From contig NC_016487.1 in assembly GCF_000227115.2 (NCBI RefSeq), positions 124,001 to 188,000 on the forward strand: DNA of 64,000 bases, written 5' to 3'. Made by a program: the position numbers and the translations under genes. The notes beneath the pieces were generated by a model. That model ran no database searches, was not told where the DNA came from, and saw nothing but the letters and a program-made list of their open reading frames with translations. Origin of the DNA: Naumovozyma dairenensis CBS 421. Taxonomy: Eukaryota; Ascomycota; Saccharomycetes; Saccharomycetales; Saccharomycetaceae. Positions 29,755-39,784 of the stretch are shown piece by piece; positions within the stretch are counted from its first letter, which is position 1; each line of letters begins with the position of its first letter.

Positions 29755-30550
29755 TTAATGACGACGGGAAGCAGCAATGATGTTGTTCATTTCTTCAACC
29801 TTAGCCTTAGCTCTCTTGAAAGAACCTAATCTCTTCTTAGCGACCTTTCTAGCTCTCTTTTCACCAGAGTTTCTGATCAAATCAACTAATCTTCTTTCGT
29901 ATGGAGCTAAACCAGCAATTTCTCTAACTAGAGATCTAACGAATTTAGTTCTGTTAGAAGAAACACCCTTCTTGTAAGAGATCTTTGGGGCTGGGGTCAT
30001 AGAAGTGACCTTCTTACCTTTGTTCAAACCAACAGCGATTCCTATATTCAAAAATAAATTAAAAGTAGACAATGTTTTAATTTAAAAATTTGTTAGTAAT
30101 TCATATTCATTGATTATTGTTTTGGTAAAAAGAATGTAAATAGGTTCATCATTTTGAAGATTTGTATTAAAACGAAATGTTGAATAAAAACAAAAAGTCA
30201 TCCACATAATAAAAGATACGTTCTATAACGAACTGTTTAGAATAGTATGTTCTTACTTGGATATATCATTTCCGTTTGCTTAATATTGCACAAAACAAAT
30301 TGTTCTCTCCTAAAATAATGTTTCATTCAGATGTTGATGATTATAAGTTGTACTGCATAATATTGCACTCTTTTTAGCATCGGCAATATATTTGGGTTAT
30401 ATGACGCGTTGCAGTAAGCTATTGTCTTATATGATTTGATCTCTTTTAGCTGTATTCAAAATTTCATTCTATTATCTCTCCAGTCGATTACCATTGCATT
30501 TCACTGTTTTTTTCTGTTAAATCTTTCCACATACCTGACTTAGTGGCCAT
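29755..30550 (-). CDS. RPL36A: 60S ribosomal protein eL36 (one intron)
   Basis: eL36 is a component of the large cytosolic ribosomal subunit. The gene is complement(join(29755..30041, 30535..30550)). Exon 1 (16 nt) encodes MATKS plus the first base of Gly, and exon 2 continues [13 protein letters not shown]. The joined protein has 100 residues, the same as yeast Rpl36, with [42 protein letters not shown] and the terminal [13 protein letters not shown]. Reading exon 2 alone from the Met at 30072 would give a false N-terminus made of intron. S. cerevisiae has two copies (RPL36A YMR194W, RPL36B YPL249C-A), both with introns; this one matches the A copy by neighbours. Two Rap1-like sites lie about 350 bp upstream. 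Confidence 0.97.
30042..30534 (-). other. RPL36 spliceosomal intron
   Basis: This 493 nt intron on the minus strand has a GTATGT donor at 30534-30529, a TACTAAC branch site at 30098-30092 and an acceptor TAG ending at 30042, about 50 nt past the branch. The donor lies 16 nt after the ATG, as in other yeast ribosomal protein genes. Confidence 0.93.
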
Positions 30551-31057
30551 TTTTGTACTATTATTATTCTTAGGGTGTTTGAATTTATGTTTAATCTTTG
30601 TTTGGAAAATGGTATTACTTTAATAATTTCCAATCCTTTTTCTCTTAACTAAAAGATCTAAGTTAGTTTTACTGCGAAAGATGCTACCAGGAGAGAGGCT
30701 TCCTCTGGGCGTTGATACAGGAAGGAAATCCATGGGACCCATGGGCTTAGCCTAACCCAGTTTCCAGGTTAAAAAAAAGCCGAGCCGCTTTGTTTGGACT
30801 GGAAGCGAACATTGACTGATTGATTTCTTCTTGCCGGAACAGAAAATATCGCGAAAATATTTAATCAATTATAATTTTAGAGAAGGCACGGGTGTTTCTA
30901 AATGTATGGGTGTAATATTTTATGACTGTCACATTTTTTGTGTTTTTTTTAAAGTTGGAAGAACCCTCTCAAGAGGGTAACGCTAACTGTAAGTCTCAAT
31001 GTATTTGTATTTACAAGTGCAATAAAGAATAGAAAATATACCCACTATTTGCTAAAA
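30551..31057. promoter_or_regulatory. RPL36 promoter and MRPL24 3' region
   Basis: This 507 bp spacer contains the Rap1 sites and a T-rich stretch typical of ribosomal protein promoters. A small hairpin, CCTCTCAAGAGGG at about 30965-30977, could act in 3' end formation of MRPL24. Confidence 0.6.
30886..30913 (-). promoter_or_regulatory. Paired Rap1 sites in the RPL36 promoter
   Basis: AAATGTATGGGTGT at 30900-30913 is the exact reverse complement of the Rap1 consensus ACACCCATACATTT. Next to it, GCACGGGTGT (30886-30895) reads ACACCCGTGC on the minus strand, a near match. Tandem Rap1 sites in the same orientation, 350 bp before the start, are the classic architecture of ribosomal protein genes. 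Confidence 0.85.
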
Positions 31058-31918
31058 TCAGATAACTGCTGTATGAAATTGCTCAGTATGATGATTTACT
31101 TGGTTTAAAGCTGTAGCATTTTTGGACGGAATTGTAATTGTTGTCATATCAAAGTTATGTTCATTTAATTTTGATATTATTTCACCAAATGAACACTTTG
31201 CGTAAAGTTCAATGAATCTCTTATAATCCATGAATTCACTATTAGCCACACTTTCCAATTTTTCTAATGGGTATAGGTACTTTAATAATTTCCTCTTACC
31301 CACAATGATATGGACCTTTTCACCATTCAATATTTCAGTGGAATAGAATTGTGTTTCTGTACCATCATCCTTTACAATCTTATTTTCAAGTTGACGTGCT
31401 TCAATTTCATCAAGTTCTTTTTTCTTCAATACCAAATAGCGCAACTTCCAACCTGTGGGACCCAACTCTTTTATTCTTGCGGATTTATCCTTTATCAAAT
31501 AGTTATCAATCCCACCTTCCTTACTAATTGTCTTCAAAACTTTAGTAGTAAGTTTAATACTAATATTTCTACCTAACGTTTCACTCCATAGGCCTTTCTT
31601 AACAATATTAGGTAACCATCGTCTTCTTGTTTTCTGTTTACTTTCAGAGATGCTATTCCCATATTGAACAAAAGATCCTCCGTACAATCCTTTATTACTT
31701 TGTTTGAAAATATTCGATTCACCATATTTGTAATCTGGGAACTTAAGACGTTCCTTGGGTATGTAAATTGGACGAGGGTCGCCAACTTTATATCGTGGTT
31801 TAATTCCTACGTTCCTCGATTCAATCAATTTCCATTGTCGTAATGGATATGCAGTTGAAGCAAATGACCTTTTCGATATGAAGGTGTTAACGGTGCTCGC
31901 AAAATTGGACTTCATCAT
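31058..31918 (-). CDS. MRPL24: Mitochondrial large-subunit ribosomal protein bL28m
   Basis: This is the mitochondrial ribosomal protein of the bL28 family. The 286 residues compare with 258 in S. cerevisiae Mrpl24; the extra length is at the C-terminus. The N-terminus ([20 protein letters not shown]) is basic, hydroxylated and free of acidic residues, as expected for a matrix-targeting presequence. The conserved core has [40 protein letters not shown] and the bL28 signature [20 protein letters not shown], then [14 protein letters not shown] second Met follows immediately; either could start. An upstream 70-codon ORF overlaps this start in another frame. Position matches YMR193W. Confidence 0.95.
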   Translation of the reverse strand: MMKSNFASTVNTFISKRSFASTAYPLRQWKLIESRNVGIKPRYKVGDPRPIYIPKERLKFPDYKYGESNIFKQSNKGLYGGSFVQYGNSISESKQKTRRRWLPNIVKKGLWSETLGRNISIKLTTKVLKTISKEGGIDNYLIKDKSARIKELGPTGWKLRYLVLKKKELDEIEARQLENKIVKDDGTETQFYSTEILNGEKVHIIVGKRKLLKYLYPLEKLESVANSEFMDYKRFIELYAKCSFGEIISKLNEHNFDMTTITIPSKNATALNQVNHHTEQFHTAVI

Positions 31919-32099
31919 AATCTAGAAATGATCCCTTGTGTGACCTCCCTTCCTTCTTCTTACTCTGTTCTAAATTTGACGCATCTTCTCTTCCTTGTAT
32001 TTGAATCCTCTCTCCCTTATCAAACAGTTGTTTTAGATTTCCAAAATTCAAAACTTCGGAATTATCCGATACAACATTCACAGAGCCCTTCGAGTCCAT
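31887..32099 (-). CDS. Candidate small ORF overlapping the MRPL24 start
   Basis: A 70-codon ORF on the same strand covers much of the 318 bp GYL1-MRPL24 spacer and ends 32 nt inside MRPL24, in a different frame. Its composition is mixed and charged, with no simple repeats (for example [20 protein letters not shown]). I do not recognise it. It could be a small gene, an upstream ORF that limits MRPL24 translation, or chance. It is not an N-terminal extension of MRPL24, since the frames differ and MRPL24 has its own presequence. Confidence 0.25.
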   Translation of the reverse strand: MDSKGSVNVVSDNSEVLNFGNLKQLFDKGERIQIQGREDASNLEQSKKKEGRSHKGSFLDYDEVQFCEHR

Positions 32100-32236
32100 G
32101 AACTTATAAAAAGTAGAACAGAACCAGACAAAGCAATTGACATGAATATATATTCTTGAACTCCATGCAGATAGTACTTTTCTTTAAACAACATAATATA
32201 TATATATATATGTGTGTGTATATAATAAGACACTCG
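31919..32236. promoter_or_regulatory. MRPL24 promoter and GYL1 3' region
   Basis: This 318 bp spacer is largely occupied by the small ORF above and an (AT)n/(TG)n run at about 32192-32221. No clear regulatory site was seen. Confidence 0.5.
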
Positions 32237-34486
32237 TTATTTGAACACTTTCCTAATACCTTGCCAACCTGAGCCCAATATAGCTGGCCTTCTAGAATCT
32301 ACCTCGCCACTTAATGGAACACCATTTTCCGTGGCAATCTTGATTTCTTCCACTTGTCTTTCCAATTCATTAATTTTATCTTGAAACACTAAATTTTGTC
32401 TCATTACTTTCTCATTTTTCTTTAATGTTGCCTCAATTTCTTGCTCTAATTTCTTTGGGATTGCATCATCATTATTTTGTGCCTTTTGGCAATTGATCTC
32501 TTCTTCAATTTGTTTCTTAATCTTAACAACTTCTAATCTTAAATCTAAATTTTCCTTTTCTATCCCTGCGATATTTAGTTTATTCTTAACTAATTCGTTT
32601 GCCATCATAACATGCTCTCTATTTAACGCCGTATAATCTGCTTCTAGTTTATGAACTTGTCTTTGTAATTTCATATTTCTAGATTTAATCATTTCAAAAG
32701 CTTCTTCCTTTTCCTTTTCCATCCTATGTATCTCCTCGTATTCATTTGTAAAATTATTTATAATCATGGGTGTCAATTCAATTTCATTCATAGCTTCTTC
32801 AATAAATCTATCAATATTGAAAATTGCTTGATTCATATTAATATGGACAACACTAGCCGTATCCACTTCTTGACTATTATCCATATCAACCTTATCCTCT
32901 TCAGTTGATTCACCATTTTCGTAATAGTGTAAAAATATTTGTTCTTTAATAAACGTTAATATTGAATCAAATTCCAAATCCATCAATTTACTTTCATTTT
33001 TAATCATTGGAATAACTGCAAACCTCACTAAACAATTCAACCCTTCAGCAAAGATAACATCCAAAATACGAGCTTTACAAAGGGAATCGAATTTCAAGAC
33101 ATTGCCAAAGCATGTCAAGAACCAATCCTTGGCATACATGTTCGATTTGATTCCAACTTTAATCAAATAATTATAAAGATCAGGACAATTCATTTCCAAT
33201 GACCTACCATAATAATAAAGTAATAAACCCATCCCAACATTATTATGATATAATCCCTTTAATCCATAGCCATCCATTAATTTTGTGAAAAGACTGAAGG
33301 TGTGTAATTCATCATCATTGGAGCACGCTTCCAAAATTGGAGCCACGTATGAGTCCATTTCCGATGAATATGAAATTAAATTATTGTTCGATTTTAAATA
33401 TGCGTCAATGATGCGTCTTACTTTGGAGGAGTCGTCGTTGTTGTTGTTATCAGTATCACCCTGAATGAATGAATTGTACTCGTCCTTGGAGATGGTGCAT
33501 ACGTTTGAGAAACATTGCCAAACAATGGGACGGATTGATGTGGAGATTCCATTTGTAATTAATTCTGTATATAATGCCTTACCATGATTATCTAGAGTGA
33601 ATTCTGGAGCTTGAATGAATTGAATCCATATTTTAGGGACATTTTCATCGGTAATGGTAAATCCGATTGGTAATTCAAACTTCTGATCTGTTTGTTCGTG
33701 CATTTTGTTGTAATTTTGAAGTAGTAATGTAGTAGCTGCTCGATGTGGTAGAGGCGGTGGAGGTAGGGATGATTGCTCCCCTTCTATTGGTGGAGGAGGT
33801 ACTTTTCTTGGTGGTAAAGATGGGCCTGATTTGGTTCCCATTGAAGAAGGAGAAGGTGATGGTGTAAGTCCAGGTTCATTCTTCCCCTCGTTGAGATTTT
33901 TTTCTAGGTTTGTTCTTGGAGGTAATACTGGTGGAAGAGATGGTGTTGCCATTTCGGCGTCAGGCTTTGCTTCAGCTTCAGCCTCGATGCTTTTCCTTGG
34001 TGGTAAACCTGGAGCAGTAATGTTTTTCAAATCATGTTCTACTTCAGAATGAGTCCTATTGGTTTGATTGACTATTTCGTTTGGAATTGGAATTGGAATG
34101 TCTCTTTCAGCCTTAGCAGTAGTATGATCTTGTACGAAATCGATTGGTGTTCTAGTCAAATCAACATCACTAAACGATGTACCAATTGTCGGTTCGTCGA
34201 CTCTATTCGATTCGTTTGATTCAGCATTGTCTTCTTCTTCTTCTTCTGCTTCTTCCGGTTCAATTTGTTCTTCAGGAACAGCATTTAAATCAATTTCGTC
34301 TTCATCTTCTTGCTTACTATCATGCTCTCCATCCGATACAGATTTATCACCAAGAGGAGTTTCATCCACCTTTGTATTATCATCATCATTATTACTTCCT
34401 TCGAAGGTGAATTCACCATCGGCATCCTCGGTATCCCGGCGATGGGGTTCGACCTTAATATTTTCTTCTTCTTCTTTTGCAGACAT
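32237..34486 (-). CDS. GYL1: TBC-domain protein of the Gyp5/Gyl1 family
   Basis: Gyp5 and Gyl1 act on the Rab Ypt1/Sec4 pathway at sites of polarised growth and bind the BAR protein Rvs167. This 749-residue protein (Gyl1 720, Gyp5 894 in S. cerevisiae) has an acidic N-terminus (about 1-110), then several proline motifs (GLPPRKS, LPPVLPPR, SLPPRKVPPPP), likely SH3 ligands. A TBC domain (about 265-510) and a long coiled coil (about 585-735) follow. The TBC domain keeps ITNGISTSIRPIVWQCF but has no IxxDxxR arginine finger and no YxQG glutamine finger (YSSEM stands there). It therefore looks catalytically inactive, as reported for Gyl1. Position matches YMR192W. Gyp5-type activity cannot be excluded without assay. 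Confidence 0.93.
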   Translation of the reverse strand: MSAKEEEENIKVEPHRRDTEDADGEFTFEGSNNDDDNTKVDETPLGDKSVSDGEHDSKQEDEDEIDLNAVPEEQIEPEEAEEEEEDNAESNESNRVDEPTIGTSFSDVDLTRTPIDFVQDHTTAKAERDIPIPIPNEIVNQTNRTHSEVEHDLKNITAPGLPPRKSIEAEAEAKPDAEMATPSLPPVLPPRTNLEKNLNEGKNEPGLTPSPSPSSMGTKSGPSLPPRKVPPPPIEGEQSSLPPPPLPHRAATTLLLQNYNKMHEQTDQKFELPIGFTITDENVPKIWIQFIQAPEFTLDNHGKALYTELITNGISTSIRPIVWQCFSNVCTISKDEYNSFIQGDTDNNNNDDSSKVRRIIDAYLKSNNNLISYSSEMDSYVAPILEACSNDDELHTFSLFTKLMDGYGLKGLYHNNVGMGLLLYYYGRSLEMNCPDLYNYLIKVGIKSNMYAKDWFLTCFGNVLKFDSLCKARILDVIFAEGLNCLVRFAVIPMIKNESKLMDLEFDSILTFIKEQIFLHYYENGESTEEDKVDMDNSQEVDTASVVHINMNQAIFNIDRFIEEAMNEIELTPMIINNFTNEYEEIHRMEKEKEEAFEMIKSRNMKLQRQVHKLEADYTALNREHVMMANELVKNKLNIAGIEKENLDLRLEVVKIKKQIEEEINCQKAQNNDDAIPKKLEQEIEATLKKNEKVMRQNLVFQDKINELERQVEEIKIATENGVPLSGEVDSRRPAILGSGWQGIRKVFK

Positions 34487-34889
34487 TTTTTTTCAATTGT
34501 ATTCGTGAATGTATGTAATTCAGCAATCAATACGATTGTGTGTATATTTGTTTCAATGCCTCTTGGCCTCAGTGCAATGATATGAAATATTTCTTTTTTC
34601 ATTCAATTGTTCATCGATATTATTGCATGGAAGTTTTCCCTAATTGAATATGTTATGTCATGTAATGTCACGTGGAATGTAGGCGCCCGTGAAAGAAAAC
34701 AACTACTTAGTCTATATCTGGAATAACAAACATAAATACATAGAAAGAAAGAATATATATATATCTATATAACGAAGATATTAGTTAAGAACATGATCAT
34801 GAATATCATTAAAAAAAAAGTTATATAGCGAAAATATATGTATGTGTGTATATGTTTGTATGGAATAATATCTCTTGTAAAAATACGGT
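34487..34889. promoter_or_regulatory. GYL1 promoter and SPG5 3' region
   Basis: This 403 bp spacer has a GTCACGTG at 34667-34674, a perfect Cbf1 site, and an AT repeat near 34752-34763. No gene was seen. Confidence 0.55.
34667..34674. promoter_or_regulatory. Cbf1-type site upstream of GYL1
   Basis: GTCACGTG is a full Cbf1 consensus, 181 bp upstream of the GYL1 start. Confidence 0.45.
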
Positions 34890-35885
34890 TCAACATGCAG
34901 ACGCAGATAAATCGATATCAGACAATATTGGTGAAAATGTATGTAAATCTGCAAATGACGTCCAGTTAGACATTGTATCATCTAGAATCGAGACAGTGGC
35001 GTTTTCGTCGTCTTTGTAGATTATCCCGTTGGCGATATCTAGAGTCGAGATCAAATTTTCTGTCTCATTCACTGTGGCGTTAGGGAAATGGATCCTTATG
35101 ACTCCATCTTTGTTGGATGAAGTGATTGGTAATGATCCATACGTTTCAAAGATATTTGATATGGATGATTGTATATCTCTAGCAATTTGAATCTGATCAT
35201 TTAAATGTTTTTCCCATTGTGACACCATGTCATGATCTAAGAAAGTAGTTGATGATGATGATGAGGTGTAGGGGTATGTATATGTATTTGGTAATTTGAA
35301 TTCAATGTAACAACCTACATCTGGCGATATAGCTTGTTGTTTCATTAATTGGTGCATTTTATAATCATTTACTAGTTTTTTCATTGGAGAAACATTAAAT
35401 GATGATGAAATTAACCATTTCACTGCATCTCTGGTGGAAGTAATTGATGCGATAGAAAAGAATGGTCGTCCGTTTAGAATCTTGTTTCTCAGAATACTAT
35501 AATCTAATGAATTGTAGTAGTTAGGATATGATGATATAACGGTAGGGGTTTTCACCTTATCTGTATTGATAAACCTATTATATCTATCTAAACAATATGC
35601 CTTTATGGGTGAAATGAAGGGTGTGGGCTTCCTTATTATCTGACTATTGAGAAGCGGAAGAGAGCGAATATTGAAGAGTAAAAAGTTACCATTTCTTACT
35701 TTGATAGGAACAGGGATTGGGATTCGAGCTGGTATATGTTCTGATCTTCTATTAATAGTAGATGCTGGTGGTACTTTAAGATGTCTGTTGATTAATCCAG
35801 TCAATCTGGAATCAATCAATTTACCGACTTGGCGAAGTTGTTTCTTCGTAACGTTAAGCCATTTAGTTAAGTTAGTTGGTGACAT
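34890..35885 (-). CDS. SPG5: Stationary-phase proteasome regulator Spg5 homologue
   Basis: Spg5 is a stationary-phase protein that associates with the proteasome regulatory particle in quiescent S. cerevisiae cells. This product has 331 residues (373 in S. cerevisiae). The N-terminus (TNLTKWLNVTKKQLRQVGKL) is basic and amphipathic. The middle has FFSIASITSTRDAVKWLISS and VSPMKKLVNDYKMHQLM, and the C-terminus TSFADLHTFSPILSDIDLSA. No catalytic or membrane motif is visible. Assignment depends mainly on position beside GYL1 (as YMR191W beside YMR192W) and similar size. Fast-evolving genes like this one are hard to confirm by eye. Confidence 0.8.
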   Translation of the reverse strand: MSPTNLTKWLNVTKKQLRQVGKLIDSRLTGLINRHLKVPPASTINRRSEHIPARIPIPVPIKVRNGNFLLFNIRSLPLLNSQIIRKPTPFISPIKAYCLDRYNRFINTDKVKTPTVISSYPNYYNSLDYSILRNKILNGRPFFSIASITSTRDAVKWLISSSFNVSPMKKLVNDYKMHQLMKQQAISPDVGCYIEFKLPNTYTYPYTSSSSSTTFLDHDMVSQWEKHLNDQIQIARDIQSSISNIFETYGSLPITSSNKDGVIRIHFPNATVNETENLISTLDIANGIIYKDDENATVSILDDTMSNWTSFADLHTFSPILSDIDLSASAC

Positions 35886-36107
35886 TAATCTTGACGTATG
35901 TGTTTTATGGTCCTAATCGGTAAGGTCAAGGGTTTGATCTCAGATCCACAACGATGATCTTGATGATATATAAGATTCTTTTTTTGGAGTTTAGGTCATC
36001 TCTTAACTTTTACATACATATATATATATATATATATACTTCTATTATGCCGACTAAGCCGCGACGCCAGTTAATGTGAGAGAGAGAAAACGTCACAGTC
36101 ACATGTT

Positions 36108-36138
<31 letters not shown>

Positions 36139-36211
36139 TATTGTAGACATTATTACAAGAGTGAATGAATGAAAGAGAAGAGAGGAGTCTTTCGATGCTG
36201 CATACATAGTC
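35886..36211. other. SPG5 promoter and GAL4 3' region
   Basis: This 326 bp spacer contains an (AT)n run at about 36019-36038 and an (ATA/TAA)n run at about 36110-36141. No gene was seen. Confidence 0.55.
36110..36141. repeat. (TAA)n microsatellite
   Basis: About ten tandem AAT/TAA triplets lie just downstream of GAL4. Confidence 0.8.
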
Positions 36212-37141
36212 CTATACGTCGTTAAATAAATAAGTGTAGACATCATCAAGGGTAGTGGTTTGAAACAACCCCGGGGGGATACCAAACATATTTGATGAAG
36301 TGGAATTGGCTCCCTGCGCTTGCTGTTGTGGTGATGGCGGTTGTGGTTGCTGTTGCTGGTACAAATTCGGATGAGGTGATGAAGTGGTTGATGGAAGGTT
36401 CGGCGTTAAGGATGAAAATAAATTCAAGTTGTTAAAATTATTTGATGTACTATTTGAATTAGACCAATTTGGGAATGTTGATTTTAATGAATTTTGTCTT
36501 TCCATATTCATTCCAAATGCATTGTTATTCTCAGCAGTGTTATTATTATTAGTATTATTATCTGTTTCAGTATCATCTATTAATAGATGTAAAGTATTAT
36601 CATATACGTTCATTGCCATTTCATTCCCGGTTGGTGATAATTGCATGACGTATCCATTTTGGTGTTGTTGTTGTGGTTCAAGTATATTCATACTTCCAAA
36701 TGATTGCATTGGATGTTGTAAATTTGAAGCAAATGAATGATTATTACCAAATAATGCAGAGGGAGTTAATGGGATTTGTGGGTTTAACATTGAGCGATGA
36801 TCATGTGTAGATGATGATGATGAGGGCGAGTTTATAGAAATGATACTACCTCTTCGGCTCATGCTTGGTAGTATTGTTGTTGTTGTTGTTGTTGTTGTAG
36901 TTTCTAGAGTATTAATTTTCTTTATATTCCCATCTTTGGAATCCAGGTGGTTAGGGATAGGGATGAAAGTGTTAGAAGGGATGGTTTCTTGATTTTGTGA
37001 ATGAGGACTTGGTGTGGTCATTTCAGTAATTGGTGGTAACAAGCAAGTTACCTTTTCATGAGGAAGGAATGACGTATCGTTATTTTCAACATTATTTGGT
37101 GTGGTAATTTCTTCAATATTATTATGAAACTTATATGGTTC

Positions 37142-37193
<52 letters not shown>

Positions 37194-39313
37194 ATTTTTG
37201 TATCATGCTTTGGAGTTGGAGTCATTTTTAATGATGGTTTGAATATTTTGGTCGGCCTTCTGTCAATATCATCAGAATCAGTTGTTTCGAAATTACAAAT
37301 TTCATCTAAGATTTGAATGAATTTCTCACAACTTTTAATATTCGATTTTTTTAATTGTTGTAATATTTTGATATTAGATTTCAATTGTTGACGACATTTA
37401 TTAATTGTCTTCAAACTTGTCGTAGTTGTTTTTTTATTTGTGTTTGAAATTAAACTAGTTAATGGTAGCAATACTGAATTGAATGAATAAAAGATGCAGT
37501 ACCAAGATTCTAATTTATTCATGGATTTGTTTTCCTGATTTGTGGTGGTCGTGCTATTGTTTTTATTATTAACGAATGATGATATTGAATTTATTGTCCA
37601 TTCTGTAACTTCAAATAATATACATTCACAAGTTTTTAAATCTCTTAATGAATCATTCTTTGTTGAAAATTTTAAATTTCTTAAGATGTAAAGTATTAAA
37701 TATTGTTGTTCCCAAAAGATCAAATGTTTAGTAAATTCTACCCATGGATGTTTATGATCGTATACTATTAACTTGGCGGATGATGTTGTATGGTTTCTAT
37801 ATTGTAAGAAAAATGGTAATTTAGTAGTTAAATTTTTAATTTCATCTATTATTTTTAATCCATTTTTCAAACTTATTGTATTGTTATAGTTTGATATTGT
37901 GCGTTTGAAATATTGATATAATGACGCAATATGAATTATACCATCATAAATAGTTGGTATTGTATTATTTGCATTAGTTAAAAATGTAAATTTATCGTCA
38001 CTAATTGGAGTTGGTAAATTAATTGATGCGAGATTATTATCATTTATATGATTTGAAATTTGTGAAGGTCTATCAAACAAGATTGATAATTGGAAATCAT
38101 GATTGGAAAGGCACCACCAAATTCTTCTTCTTTGTTCAACTATATTGCTTGATGATGATGATGAAGAGGATGATGGAATGGACTTTTCTGGTAATTCTTT
38201 AAATAAACCTATTGAAATTGCCATTTTAATGGAATGGCCGATATAAATATATGAAGAATTTGGATTTTCTGTCCATTGACAATATTTTGATAGTAGATAG
38301 AATGCGATAATTAAAATTATCGATCCATTTTCAAAGATTTGACCATCGATTGAATTTATTGCCTTTGTATAAAATATTGAATCAATTTTTTTCTTACTAT
38401 ATTCTTCTAAACACCATGAACCTATTGCAAGTACCATATTATATAGAATATTTTGGAAGAAAAACTCATCGTCATCATTTGTTGTATGATTATTGTTAGT
38501 ATTGGATTGATGCGATCGTATTCTTTTCATAAATGATTCTTTATTGAGTATAGGATAATAAACATGGAAATTTCGGAAATAACTTTCTATAAAAGATGAT
38601 TCCATCTCAAGAGAGATATAATGGGAATGGGAACCATTGAGAGGTAGTTCTTCTTTAACATTGTTATAGTTAATAGTAGTGATTTTTCTTCTTGTAGGTT
38701 GAAATTGTTGGGAATCAAATCCGATGGAACGTAAATGAGATATTTGTGATTTTGAACCAAAATAACCTTTATTATTTAAGTCAGTATTTAGGAGACACAT
38801 TTCATCTAATAATGATGATTTCTTATGCTGGTTCTTTTCGTTGTTTACAGTTTCATCCCAATCAAACCCATGCATTGGTTCTCTAGGTACTGAGTATCGT
38901 TCCATTGTTGTAGCTGAGTCATTTGATTTCACTTTTTTTTCTTCATCTTTTAAAGGAACATGCTGCCGTGACGGAATGTTATTCGAATTGATATTACTTT
39001 TTATCTTTTCCAAGAGTTTAAATTTATTACTTTCGTCGCCATCGTCATCGTCATTGCTATCAAATTTTTGTAAAATTTCATTAATGTTTTCATTAGGCAA
39101 CAATTTATTGAATAAATTTTCCAATTTTTCCAATTTATTCTCTAAGTTAGTCAAATGTACCCTTGTCAATGGTGATCTTTTCACTTTTGGAGAATAAATA
39201 CAAGGCCAATTATTTTTCAAACATTGTCCACATTTAGGGAAATGTTTCGAACACTTCAATTTCTTCAACCTACAATTATCACAGGCTTGTTCGATTGCTT
39301 CTGGTGAAGACAT
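36212..39313 (-). CDS. GAL4: Galactose pathway activator Gal4
   Basis: Gal4 binds CGG-N11-CCG as a dimer and activates galactose genes; Gal80 masks its activation domain. The zinc cluster cysteines are at 11, 14, 21, 28, 31 and 38, the same numbers as in S. cerevisiae Gal4, in [15 protein letters not shown]. The linker [21 protein letters not shown] matches the Gal4 linker and dimerisation helix. Later landmarks shared with Gal4 are [28 protein letters not shown] [18 protein letters not shown] and the extreme C-terminus [20 protein letters not shown], the activation and Gal80-binding segment. It ends about 14 residues earlier than S. cerevisiae Gal4. It is 1033 residues against 881, from N/Q/S/T expansions including 17 consecutive Gln (37142-37192, all CAA). 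In S. cerevisiae GAL4 is on the sister chromosome (YPL248C). Confidence 0.95.
37142..37192 (-). repeat. Pure (CAA)17 polyglutamine tract in GAL4
   Basis: Seventeen consecutive CAA codons encode Gln in the middle region of Gal4, with no interruptions. S. cerevisiae Gal4 has no tract of this size. Length variation between strains is likely. Confidence 0.9.
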
Positions 39314-39742
39314 TAGGGAAGAGGTATGGAAGTGCAGTAGTAGGGGACAGTAGTCAACAGGAATCAGTGATGACGATAGCTACCACGAGAACAAGGCCTT
39401 TTACCATATTTTGAATATTTCCAAGTTCAAGTTACTAATATATAAGGGATCATCACGGGCGGTTTCATTAAGAAGAAGGGGGAGGACAACTATCCTCCTT
39501 CCGAAGCTCATCAGGAGTATACATATAGTATATAGTACGACGAGTTCTTCTTCTTCTTCTTCTTCTTCTTCTTCTTCTTCTTCTTCTTTGTTTGACAACG
39601 TATGTGCATTTGCATATATTTGTGAAGTACTCAAGTATATTGTGTATATTGTGTATATTGTGTATATTGTGTGAAAATAAATCGGAATCGGTGAAATAGC
39701 CCGACACACCGTCTCGCTTTACAGAGAGATCCCTGCACTTCC

Positions 39743-39784
39743 GGGCGGGGGGTTCCATTTGGGGGGAGTAAAAAATCTGGGGGG
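39743..39784 (+). other. Potential G-quadruplex in the GAL4/SGS1 spacer
   Basis: Four G-runs lie in 42 bp: GGG (39743), G6 (39747), G6 (39761) and G6 (39779), with loops of 1, 8 and 12 bases. The long loops make folding uncertain. The region is strikingly GC-rich for this AT-rich genome. Confidence 0.4.
39771..39782 (+). promoter_or_regulatory. Mig1-type repressor site upstream of GAL4
   Basis: AAAAATCTGGGG has an A/T tract followed by SYGGGG (CTGGGG), the Mig1 consensus, about 460 bp from the GAL4 start. In S. cerevisiae, glucose represses GAL4 through Mig1 at its promoter, so the site is in the expected place. Confidence 0.5.

Noticed and set aside
29755..30072. A 105-codon ORF as the full RPL36 gene
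   Set aside because: Its first residues are intron translation. Exon 1 with the correct N-terminus is at 30535-30550.
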